Part shown: one piece after another, positions 57,921 through 64,000 of the stretch | Layout of the letters: every line of letters starts with the position of its first letter | How positions within the stretch are numbered: the stretch's first letter is position 1 | Virus record (IMG/VR): IMGVR_UViG_3300044953_000377 | Span: 84,218-148,217 of that record | Length of the DNA stretch: 64,000 bases | DNA from: a virus | Reading direction: 5' to 3' (one strand) | Translations under genes and position numbers: made by a program | The notes under the pieces: model-generated | What the model saw: only the letters and a program-made list of their open reading frames with translations | Database searches by the model: none | Told to the model about the DNA's origin: nothing

Positions 57921-58612
57921 ACACTTTTTATCTTATTTATCCCGCCGGACCACGATTTCCCCGGGGTCCCCGATTTCACTACCCAATTTCGCCTCATTTT
58001 TCCATTTCGCCTCGCCTTCGTCTCGTTACCTTAGCTTAAACCTCCACAAAGCGCGGAATAGAAAAATCCCCGTTTAGTCCCCCGATTTTTCTATTAAAAT
58101 CCCCCGAAATTTCTACCCTAAAAATGGGGGGACAAAACACCAAAAATCCCCCAAACACGCCCCCGCTCTTATAGACAATAATATTATCACTACCCCTATA
58201 CATAAGCACATACATATACCACTACCTATACAGTACACCATACACATATACACTAGACAAGTACCTACCCACATAAACACACATACCTTAACTAAACTAA
58301 TAAAAACAAAAAGAATCACCATTCCTACTATAGTACATAGTATACCTATACCTATATAGACACCTACCCCTACTGTATACACAACCCATATCCCTACTAC
58401 ATGTCAAAGGGGACGTATAGTAGACCCCTTGCTCACACGTATACGCGTTCTTATAAGTAAGACCCTCAAGGGGTTTTTCTCAGCGTCCCGTGCAGCTAAA
58501 ATACTCTCAGATAACTACCCCTTTAACCTCTCGTGGAAAGACCCGTAGAATATACCACAGAGCGAGCAAGGTTAAACCCACTTTCTACGTGCACCTCGGA
58601 AGGCCCCCAGGG

Positions 58613-58648
58613 GGTCCCCACGTGGTCCCCACGCGGTCCCCACGCGGT
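58613..58648 (+). repeat. Three tandem 11-bp repeats
   Basis: GGTCCCCACGY occurs at 58613, 58624 and 58635, nearly identical, starting the repeat cluster of the intergenic island. Confidence 0.8.
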
Positions 58649-58649
58649 C

Positions 58650-58765
58650 AATTATCTGGGATTATCTGGGAATTTCCTGGATATCTAGGATACCTTCTGG
58701 GAAACTTCCGTGGATTCTCTAGGATTCCCCTGGATATTCTTAGAAATTCTTGGAAAATCCCCGAA
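58650..58765 (+). repeat. About eleven degenerate 9-12 bp repeats (A/T segment plus CTGG/CTAGG)
   Basis: Successive units such as ATTATCTGGG, AATTTCCTGG, ATATCTAGG, ATTCTCTAGG, ATTCCCCTGG and AAATTCTTGG alternate A/T-rich and G/C-rich halves at about one DNA helical turn. Confidence 0.7.
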
Positions 58766-58952
58766 TGCGTGCGAGTGCGGGGGCGAATCCGGGTGATCCC
58801 GGGGGTCACAAAAATATTTGGTGGGGGATTTACTTTTTGATAAACTTTTTATATAATTGAAATATTATAAGAAAGGAAGGAAAATCAAGGAATCGTTTTT
58901 TTCTTCCGAGGAGAACTGCTAAATTTGCAAAAAACTAAAAACGTAAAAAGCG

Positions 58953-59330
58953 ATGATTATAAAAAGAAAAAAAGAAACTCCCCCGAACGATTCTCGTCTG
59001 TGGTCTAAGAGAGATCGTAAGACTTTGAAGGCTATGGTGAAGGAGGGTAAGACACTTAAAGATATCGCAGAGGAGCTTGGGCGAACCCCTGCTGCTGTGC
59101 AATATCAGAAGAGTGCGATGGGATTGGTTAAGACGGTGAAGGAGAAGAAGGTGAAAATGAAGACTAAGGAAGGTAATAAGATTGAAGTTAATGTGTCTGC
59201 TGAGGCTCTCTCTGATAAGGAGATGAGTCCTAGGGATAATTCCAAGGAGTTGGCGAAGGTTGCTCGGGGAATAGCCAGGGCAAATGGTAAAAGGATAACG
59301 ATGGCTATGTTCTTTGTTGAAGATTTGTAA
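58953..59330 (+). CDS. Putative helix-turn-helix regulator (SANT/GcrA-like)
   Basis: A protein of 125 residues. RLWSKRDRKTLKAMVKEGKTLKDIAEELGRTPAAVQYQ is a clear Myb/SANT-like helix-turn-helix. The rest is Lys-rich then acidic, ending KRITMAMFFVEDL. A similar domain occurs in the next gene 20 nt downstream, so the two are probably an operon of related regulators. Confidence 0.65.
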   Translation: MIIKRKKETPPNDSRLWSKRDRKTLKAMVKEGKTLKDIAEELGRTPAAVQYQKSAMGLVKTVKEKKVKMKTKEGNKIEVNVSAEALSDKEMSPRDNSKELAKVARGIARANGKRITMAMFFVEDL

Positions 59331-59350
59331 ACAATTAAAATCAAATAAGT

Positions 59351-60010
59351 ATGGCAAAACAAATTCCAAGAAATGTAAAGGTGGCTGCTATGAAGGCATA
59401 TGTGACCGATGGCAAAAATTTAAAAGATGCTGCGATTGAGCATGGGGTTAGTCGCGAGAGTCTTCGTAGATGGTTAGGTGGCAAGGTGCGTAAGAAAGGC
59501 ACTTACGTTAGAAAAGGTAATAAATCGGTGGTTGATCCAAGCTCTTCTATTAGTCGAGCATCTATGATTGCACTTAAGCCTAAAACATCTAAGGCGTCTT
59601 TGGAGAATACCCGCTCTAATAAGCGATGGACTTTGACTGAGGACGAACTACTAAGAGACGCGGTTCTTAGCAAGATGACTGTTAAGGAGACCGTTGATTT
59701 ACTAGGAAGAACCTCCGTGGCTATTTGCTGTCGTAAGAACCATCTAATCGATAATAGATTCATTAACGAGACGAGTAAGTTTGTAATGCCGACAGGCATC
59801 AAAAGAGTGCGTAAGAAGATGGAGACTCCTTTCGATACTGCTGAGGTGGAAGCTATCATGGATATCCCTGCGGATGAGCCATTACAAGAATCTAATGGGG
59901 CTTACCAGAACATTGAGCTTTCCGATCTTGCTAAAATTGTCCGAGACTATGGTGTTAACATCACTGTGTCTATGACATCCCGAGGTATGGAGGTTAAGAT
60001 GACGAAATAA
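59351..60010 (+). CDS. Two-domain DNA-binding protein (transposase-type HTH plus SANT-like HTH)
   Basis: A protein of 219 residues. AAMKAYVTDGKNLKDAAIEHGVSRESLRRWLGG is a HTH_psq/transposase-like helix-turn-helix. RWTLTEDELLRDAVLSKMTVKETVDLLGRTSVAICCRKNHL is a SANT-like HTH matching that of the upstream protein. No transposase catalytic domain is present. It is likely a transcription regulator of the right-hand region. Confidence 0.68.
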   Translation: MAKQIPRNVKVAAMKAYVTDGKNLKDAAIEHGVSRESLRRWLGGKVRKKGTYVRKGNKSVVDPSSSISRASMIALKPKTSKASLENTRSNKRWTLTEDELLRDAVLSKMTVKETVDLLGRTSVAICCRKNHLIDNRFINETSKFVMPTGIKRVRKKMETPFDTAEVEAIMDIPADEPLQESNGAYQNIELSDLAKIVRDYGVNITVSMTSRGMEVKMTK

Positions 60011-60037
60011 TCTCAAACCCCCTCGAGATTAAAAAAG

Positions 60038-60066
60038 AAGGTCAGTCTTATGACTGATCTTTTTTG
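60038..60066 (+). terminator. Rho-independent terminator
   Basis: A 10-bp stem (left arm 60038-60047, right arm 60052-60061) with a 4-nt loop, then a T-run. It ends the regulator operon. Confidence 0.85.
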
Positions 60067-60119
60067 TGGGGAGCCCACCTTAGGACCCCTTACGTGTGTG
60101 CGTGAGTATGTGGATTTTT

Positions 60120-60572
60120 CTAATATTCATCCTCTTCCCCTAGGTGTAGGGTGATCTTCCAGAGTTTAGGATCTTCGGATTTGTTCATGTGGATTTCGAT
60201 TGCGGTGAGTGCTAAAGGAAGTCTGTGTACCTCCGAGGTGAATGTGTCGTAATCAAAATCTGATTCTGTGAGTTCGATGGTGTCTTCTTCAGTATCTCCG
60301 GTGTGTGGATCTTCTATTTCGATGGTCATGGAGAGAGATTTTAGTCTTGCTCCATTGGAACCTATGTCAATGCCCCAGTTTCTATAGTCTAGATCTATTG
60401 TCCATTCTGCGATGCCGTCGACGACTCTTGCCATGTGGAGGGATTTGGGTTCGTCATAGAAGTCTATGGCTGTGGGTGCTCCGCTGCTGGAGTAGGTGGC
60501 TATCTTGGTGCGGTATACGAAGGTGTCCGATGCGGATTCCGAGATGAGGTTGAAGGGTTTGATACGTTTCAT
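60120..60572 (-). CDS. Unknown protein with capsid-targeting-like N terminus (minus strand)
   Basis: A protein of 150 residues from ATG 60572 (MKRIKPFNLISE). The earlier in-frame start at 60638 lies within the promoter region on the opposite strand. The body is beta-rich and acidic with no motif. The composition fits the right-hand region. Confidence 0.55.
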   Translation of the reverse strand: MKRIKPFNLISESASDTFVYRTKIATYSSSGAPTAIDFYDEPKSLHMARVVDGIAEWTIDLDYRNWGIDIGSNGARLKSLSMTIEIEDPHTGDTEEDTIELTESDFDYDTFTSEVHRLPLALTAIEIHMNKSEDPKLWKITLHLGEEDEY

Positions 60573-60588
60573 ATGATATTTATCCGTG

Positions 60589-60625
60589 AATTGTTTTTTT
60601 ATTCCGCTAATGTATCGTATATTTG
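60589..60625 (+). promoter_or_regulatory. Early (host-type) promoter with no ORF downstream
   Basis: AATTGTTTTTTT, a 17-nt spacer and TATATTTG. Downstream there is only about 80 nt before a terminator. Confidence 0.65.
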
Positions 60626-60631
60626 TAGTGT

Positions 60632-60710
60632 TAAACATTTCTTGTTTTGTATATTATTTAGGTTTTAATTGGTTATCGTAAGACCGAGTCCGCAAAGGCT
60701 CGGTTTTTTG
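60632..60710 (+). ncRNA. Predicted small RNA between promoter and terminator
   Basis: The interval runs from the expected transcription start after TATATTTG (60618-60625) to the T-run of the hairpin at 60683-60710. It contains no ATG. An RNA of about 80 nt is therefore predicted; its boundaries are inferred from promoter and terminator spacing, and the strand is opposite to the flanking gene at 60120. Confidence 0.5.
60683..60710 (+). terminator. Rho-independent terminator
   Basis: Stem ACCGAG(T)CC / GG(C)TCGGT with loop GCAAA, followed by T6. Confidence 0.8.
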
Positions 60711-60903
60711 TTGGGCGAAGGTCTTGCGGACATCCAAGAATTTCCCAGAAAATCCCAGCGGCATGCCGAGCGGAACTCGAGCGGAATCCGAGCGGAAGGT
60801 CTGCGACATCTCTGCGGAAGTCTCCGAGGATTAATCCCCAGGGGAGCCACCGGGAAATATAATGCGAGGGGAAATTTATCGGATCGGATTAGAATTTTTT
60901 GGA
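60711..60903. repeat. GC-rich spacer with 11-bp and other phased repeats
   Basis: CGGAACTCGAG, CGGAATCCGAG and CGGAAGGTCTG occur in tandem at 60771-60803 after CGGCATGCCGAG. Upstream AATTTCCCAG and AAAATCCCAG repeat. The alternation of A/T and G/C blocks resembles the cluster at 58650-58765. It lies between the small-RNA terminator and the next early promoter. Confidence 0.65.
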
Positions 60904-60940
60904 AATCATTTTTTTGATTGTAGAGAATTTTCTATCTTTG
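60904..60940 (+). promoter_or_regulatory. Early (host-type) promoter
   Basis: AATCATTTTTTT, a 17-nt spacer and TATCTTTG, ending 16 nt before the ATG at 60957. Confidence 0.7.
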
Positions 60941-60956
60941 TAAGAAAAAGGGGATT

Positions 60957-61487
60957 ATGAAAGACACTACCAAAGTTGCAGCATTAGCGGTCGCGAGGAA
61001 CATCGCAGACAAGCTTTACGAGGGTAACGACGTGAGCAAGCGTATGGGACGTATACTAGCTATATCAGCAGCGGTTTTAGAAAAGAGTGATGCACGCTTT
61101 GATAGAATGCGGGAGGATCTACAGAGTGTATACGAGGAGATGAGCCGTGTACATAATAAGTTGTATCAGGATTTAGGAGGGCAATTAGGTTCTGGTGAAT
61201 TCTTCGGAGTGGACATAGAGGATCTCGAAGGTAAGACGGATTTAAACTTTAAGAGGTTGGTTGATGGAATCGACCCAGATGGATTTATGCACCTTCAGAT
61301 TTCTCTTGGGGGATTACGAGAGCTTATCGCTAAACTCGCAGGAGGTGTTCCTTTTAAAACCCCGGATTTGGTTTTCGTGGAGCGGCTTCAGTTCGCCCAT
61401 TGGTTGACGTTCATGAGTCTGTACGAGAGTAAGCACCGAGACAAGGTTTTAAAAATAATCTCTAAGTACGATCCAAAAGCTTCTTAA
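60957..61487 (+). CDS. Unknown helical protein
   Basis: A protein of 176 residues. Mostly helical, with repeated Arg/Glu positions (RFDRMREDLQSVYEEMSRVHNKLY) suggestive of a coiled coil. No family recognised. It is expressed from its own host-type promoter. Codon use is more GC-rich than in the left part of the window. Confidence 0.6.
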   Translation: MKDTTKVAALAVARNIADKLYEGNDVSKRMGRILAISAAVLEKSDARFDRMREDLQSVYEEMSRVHNKLYQDLGGQLGSGEFFGVDIEDLEGKTDLNFKRLVDGIDPDGFMHLQISLGGLRELIAKLAGGVPFKTPDLVFVERLQFAHWLTFMSLYESKHRDKVLKIISKYDPKAS

Positions 61488-61523
61488 ATCATTTTTTTCT
61501 TTAAATAGAATTTTCCACATTTG
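61487..61523 (+). promoter_or_regulatory. Early (host-type) promoter
   Basis: AATCATTTTTTT begins at the last base of the previous gene; a 17-nt spacer leads to CACATTTG, which ends 15 nt before the ATG at 61539. Confidence 0.65.
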
Positions 61524-61538
61524 TAAAAACAATCAAAT

Positions 61539-62414
61539 ATGCCAAATCACATTTCAAACATTTTGACTATCGAAGGTGACGCCAAGAGGGTAGCTCAGAT
61601 TAAGAGTGATATCATTTCCGTTGATGAGGATAGGAATATCAGACATATCGATTTCAACAAGATCGTTCCGATGCCGGAGAGTTTAAATATCACTAGTGGC
61701 AGCAGTACGAGTAACGGGATTGCTATCTTGGAGTATCGTGCTGGTAACGCCACCAAGATTAACGAGATAATGGGGTATGCTTGGGCGACTGAGTTTGCGA
61801 CACCTGAAGATTTAATCAATCATATGATTGAGAAGGGTACGGCTAATCTCGAAGAGGCTCAGAAGGCTTTGGATAATGGGCGATTATACGGACACCTTGA
61901 TTGGTATTCGTGGAGTAATGCTAACTGGGGTACGAAGTGGAACGCATATGACACGAATGAGAATGAAAACGGTGATATTTATTTCCAGACGGCTTGGAGT
62001 AATCCGTTGCCTGTCATGGAGGCTTTGAGTCGTAAGTATCCGGATGTTGTATTTCGTGTGAGATTTGCCGATGAGGATTTTGGTCATAATGTGGGTGAGT
62101 ACAGTTTAGGAAACGGAGAGGTGGTGTCGGAGAACATTCCTGAGGGTGGTTCAAAGGAGGCTTATGATCTGGCCGCTGATATCAAAGGATATGAAAGTTA
62201 TCTCACTGACCGTGTGTATGATATCAAAGCTGAGACTATCGACGAGCTAGAGGATTACGAGAAGACTTATATCAAATCGGTTTACAACAAGGGTGTCATT
62301 GAAGACTTCCCGAGGGTTGTTATAGACTACATGTTGGAGTTAGCCGTTGCTGATGAGGATTTCGAATTAGCTATTAAGCTAAGAAATATGACCGCTTGTA
62401 AAGACGAAGATTAA
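61539..62414 (+). CDS. DUF1281/Api92-like ferredoxin-like-fold protein
   Basis: A protein of 291 residues. MPNHISNILTIEG at the start, KIVPMPESLN, LYGHLDWYSWSNANWGTKWNAYDT and FQTAWSNPLPVMEALSRKYPDVVFRVRFADEDFGHNVGEY are the hallmark segments of the YubB/Api92 (DUF1281) family, common in phages and conjugative elements. Function unknown. Confidence 0.78.
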   Translation: MPNHISNILTIEGDAKRVAQIKSDIISVDEDRNIRHIDFNKIVPMPESLNITSGSSTSNGIAILEYRAGNATKINEIMGYAWATEFATPEDLINHMIEKGTANLEEAQKALDNGRLYGHLDWYSWSNANWGTKWNAYDTNENENGDIYFQTAWSNPLPVMEALSRKYPDVVFRVRFADEDFGHNVGEYSLGNGEVVSENIPEGGSKEAYDLAADIKGYESYLTDRVYDIKAETIDELEDYEKTYIKSVYNKGVIEDFPRVVIDYMLELAVADEDFELAIKLRNMTACKDED

Positions 62415-62415
62415 A

Positions 62416-62452
62416 AATCATTTTTTTAAACCGGAAGGTGTTTCTATATTTA
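62416..62452 (+). promoter_or_regulatory. Early (host-type) promoter
   Basis: AATCATTTTTTT, a 17-nt spacer and TATATTTA, ending 5 nt before the ATG at 62458; the mRNA would be leaderless. Confidence 0.7.
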
Positions 62453-62457
62453 GGTGG

Positions 62458-63276
62458 ATGGACGACAAATCTAAGATAGTTAGGATGCGAGATATAAGCT
62501 TCGATCCCTCCTTATTCGAAACAATGAGGACTGGAAAGAAGATCGATAACTTGCTAAGCTCTGAAGGTGGATTCACAAGATCCACCAATTTTATTTTGGT
62601 GGGTGATCCTGGGATCGGTAAGAGCACAGTGTCAATGGATATCTTAGCGGATTTAAAGCGGAACGGTCATTCTGTTCTTTTTATCTCCGGTGAGATGGAC
62701 CGAGTGGATCTTTACCGATACGTTAAGCGATATCCCAAGTTTGGGGATCTCGACATTCTTTTCCTCGGCGAGTACATAGACGAAAATCCGATGAGGGTTA
62801 TAGAGAGTACACTCAACCTAGGATACGATGTGGTGCTAATAGATTCATTCATCGAAGTTTGTGACACGGTTAAGGAAAGATGTAAGATCACTTCGAATGC
62901 TGCGGAAAAATGGTTGATTGATTTAATGCGTAAGCACAATGCGGGTGGCAACTCTAAATCCGCTTACACCTCGTTTCTTTGTATTCAACAAGTAACTAAA
63001 GAGGGTGTGTTTGTCGGATCAAACAAGTTGAAGCACAATACGACTGGTATGATGGAGCTTCGGTTTACACCAGAAGGATCCCGCTTCATTATGTTTACTA
63101 AGAACAGAAGAGGCGAGGTCAACAAGAAATTATACTTCGACCTTTCTTCCACTTCGGATGTTGCATATGAATACGAGACATTCCATGTCGCAATAGAGAA
63201 AGCCGCAAAACATGTGATGTCACGTAAAGACGATGATGACGAAGAGAATATCACTAATATATTTTTCGGGATGTAA
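62458..63276 (+). CDS. RecA-fold ATPase, RadA/DnaB-like
   Basis: A protein of 272 residues. ILVGDPGIGKST is Walker A, VLFISGEMDRVDL resembles the Glu region after it, DVVLIDSF is Walker B, and TSFLCIQQVTKEGVFVGSNKLKH with TKNRRGEV follow the RadA/KaiC-like order. There is no zinc finger or Lon-like domain. Likely a DNA-repair or recombination ATPase or a small replicative helicase-like protein. Confidence 0.75.
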   Translation: MDDKSKIVRMRDISFDPSLFETMRTGKKIDNLLSSEGGFTRSTNFILVGDPGIGKSTVSMDILADLKRNGHSVLFISGEMDRVDLYRYVKRYPKFGDLDILFLGEYIDENPMRVIESTLNLGYDVVLIDSFIEVCDTVKERCKITSNAAEKWLIDLMRKHNAGGNSKSAYTSFLCIQQVTKEGVFVGSNKLKHNTTGMMELRFTPEGSRFIMFTKNRRGEVNKKLYFDLSSTSDVAYEYETFHVAIEKAAKHVMSRKDDDDEENITNIFFGM

Positions 63277-63296
63277 TTCCTGCTTGTTGCATCCTT

Positions 63297-63324
63297 AGGC
63301 CCAGGAGCGACCTTGGGCTTTTTT
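63297..63324 (+). terminator. Rho-independent terminator
   Basis: Hairpin GCCCAGG/CCTTGGGC with one bulge, followed by T6, after the RadA-like gene. Confidence 0.7.
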
Positions 63325-63327
63325 GTG

Positions 63328-63364
63328 AATCATTTTTTTAATTAAATAGAATTTTCTACATTTA
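63328..63364 (+). promoter_or_regulatory. Early (host-type) promoter
   Basis: AATCATTTTTTT, a 17-nt spacer and TACATTTA, ending 4 nt before the ATG at 63369; the mRNA would be leaderless. Confidence 0.7.
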
Positions 63365-63368
63365 CAAT

Positions 63369-64000
63369 ATGAAATTAACACAAGAACAAATCAATTGGCT
63401 TAACAAGTGTACTAAAGGAACTTGGACACTTAACGAGAAAACAGGATTGGTTGATGTGAAGGGGGATTTCTATTGTAGTGAACAAAATCTTGAGGACTTT
63501 AAGGGGGTTAGATTCGGAACAGTTACTGAGGGTTTCTATTGCCGGAATAACCAGCTCACAAGTCTAGTGGGAGCACCACAAAAGGTTGGATGGGCTTTCT
63601 TTTGCGAGCATAACCAGCTCACAAGTCTAGAGGGAGCACCACAAAAGGTTGGATGGAGTTTCCTTTGCGAGCATAACCAGCTCACAAGTCTAGTGGGAGC
63701 ACCACAAGAGGTTGGAGGGGATTTCTCTTGCCGGAATAACCAGCTCACAAGTCTAGTGGGAGCACCACAAGAGGTTCGAGGGAGTTTCCTTTGCGAGCAT
63801 AACCAGCTCACAAGTCTAGTGGGAGCACCACAAAAGGTTGGACGGGGTTTCGATTGCCAGAATAACCAGCTCACAAGTCTAGTGGGAGCACCACAAAAGG
63901 TTGGAGGGAGTTTCTATTGCGTGAATAATAAAATCTCAGAAGGGACTCTAAAAATAATATGGAAATTTATGAGTGAGAAGAAGGTGGATTACTGTACGGC
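63369..64000 (+). CDS. Leucine-rich-like tandem-repeat protein (3' end outside window)
   Basis: A frame of 210 codons up to the window edge. After 60 residues (MKLTQEQINWLNKC...) come six near-identical 21-residue repeats with the core NQLTSLVGAPQKVG and an F-x-C, followed by a diverged seventh unit at 63927. The units look like short leucine-rich or beta-solenoid rungs (L-x-x-L ... V ... F-x-C) and are related in style to the repeat proteins at 56569-57418. Proteins of this kind are frequent in phages and mobile DNA, possibly binding other proteins. Confidence 0.8.
   Translation, partial: MKLTQEQINWLNKCTKGTWTLNEKTGLVDVKGDFYCSEQNLEDFKGVRFGTVTEGFYCRNNQLTSLVGAPQKVGWAFFCEHNQLTSLEGAPQKVGWSFLCEHNQLTSLVGAPQEVGGDFSCRNNQLTSLVGAPQEVRGSFLCEHNQLTSLVGAPQKVGRGFDCQNNQLTSLVGAPQKVGGSFYCVNNKISEGTLKIIWKFMSEKKVDYCT
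63549..63926 (+). repeat. Six tandem 63-bp coding repeats
   Basis: Units start at 63549, 63612, 63675, 63738, 63801 and 63864, each 63 bp and nearly identical at DNA level. Such identity implies recent expansion or gene-conversion-like homogenisation. A diverged unit follows at 63927. Confidence 0.9.

Larger units (their letters stand above)
57921..58952. other. GC-richer intergenic island with phased repeats between divergent gene blocks
   Basis: About 1 kb without a convincing gene, between minus-strand genes on the left and plus-strand genes on the right. From 57940 to 58160, A/T-runs alternate with runs of C. From about 58140 to 58400 the plus strand is almost free of G. At 58462-58484 there is a small CCC/GGG hairpin followed by T5. 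The 58613-58765 part holds clustered repeats, listed separately. A replication origin, packaging signal or regulatory hub are all possible. Confidence 0.55.

Noticed and set aside
58113-58382. Minus-strand open frame encoding an all-hydrophobic, Cys/Val/Ile-rich protein
   Set aside because: The hydrophobicity follows from the G-poor, alternating sequence of the island; no start signals or homology are apparent.
58490-58840. Plus-strand open frame of 116 codons in the intergenic island
   Set aside because: It runs through the phased repeats, its Pro/Gly/Arg pattern follows the repeat composition, and no neighbouring coding or promoter signals support it.
63536-63874. Minus-strand open frame through the 63-bp repeats
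   Set aside because: It is the antisense of the leucine-repeat gene, which has a promoter and an ATG on the plus strand.
63549-63926. CRISPR-like array
   Set aside because: The repeats are directly adjacent 63-bp units in one open frame, with no spacers.

Overview
The window is part of the genome of a large, AT-rich, T4-like tailed phage (myovirus type) that very probably infects a Bacteroidota host. The T4-type core is clear: a UvsW-like helicase, a split family B DNA polymerase (gp43 type), a sliding-clamp-like protein (gp45 type), both topoisomerase II subunits (gp39 and gp52 types), class I ribonucleotide reductase (NrdA, NrdB) and a UvsE-like UV endonuclease. Three signs point to the host: a Bacteroidota-type histone H1-like protein, no visible Shine-Dalgarno sequences ahead of most genes, and promoters with the Bacteroidota TAnnTTTG -7 element. 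I saw no tRNA, CRISPR array or insertion sequence.

Layout. 1-2035: a uvsW gene broken by a split intein and an endonuclease ORF. 2.0-13.5 kb: mostly unknown proteins, many with a T4-like capsid-targeting N terminus; a metallopeptidase / VWA / MoxR ATPase module; small proteins; an MBD4-like DNA glycosylase. 13.6-31 kb: N-terminal half of the DNA polymerase, dUTPase, a broken GIY-YIG endonuclease, nrdB, nrdA, adenylate kinase, a glycosyltransferase, a Vsr-like endonuclease on the minus strand, gp39, uvsE, dnaJ and a cell-wall-enzyme-like protein. 31.1-37.4 kb: gp52 (intein-broken), clamp and the C-terminal half of the polymerase (also intein-broken). 37.5-48.1 kb: further capsid-targeted proteins, a lytic transglycosylase, a large hydrophobic protein and two OmpA-domain paralogues. 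46.2-55.7 kb: accessory region with two exported proteins, a remnant island beside a PD-(D/E)XK protein, a DUF4326 protein, and a glycosyltransferase plus phosphoesterase pair. 55.8-57.9 kb: minus-strand genes, two of them frameshifted. 57.9-58.95 kb: a GC-richer intergenic island with roughly 10-bp phased repeats. 58.95-64 kb: a region of different composition with DNA-binding regulators, a probable small RNA, a RadA-like ATPase and a leucine-repeat protein.

How it works together. Two promoter classes can be read by eye. A GATATATAA element lies 3-20 nt ahead of many genes whose products begin with a capsid-targeting-like peptide (an F-x-x-F core ending in [ILV]-x-E), and ahead of all three intein-linked endonuclease ORFs; it looks like the late promoter. 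An AATCATTTTTTT-N17-TAnnTTTG element drives accessory and right-hand genes, several apparently as leaderless mRNAs, and looks like the early, host-type promoter. The most striking system is a set of three fractured genes (helicase, topoisomerase, polymerase). In each, a split intein interrupts the most conserved motif and a separate endonuclease gene of a different family sits between the intein halves, so trans-splicing should be needed to rebuild three central replication proteins. The polymerase is also divided into two genes about 19.6 kb apart.
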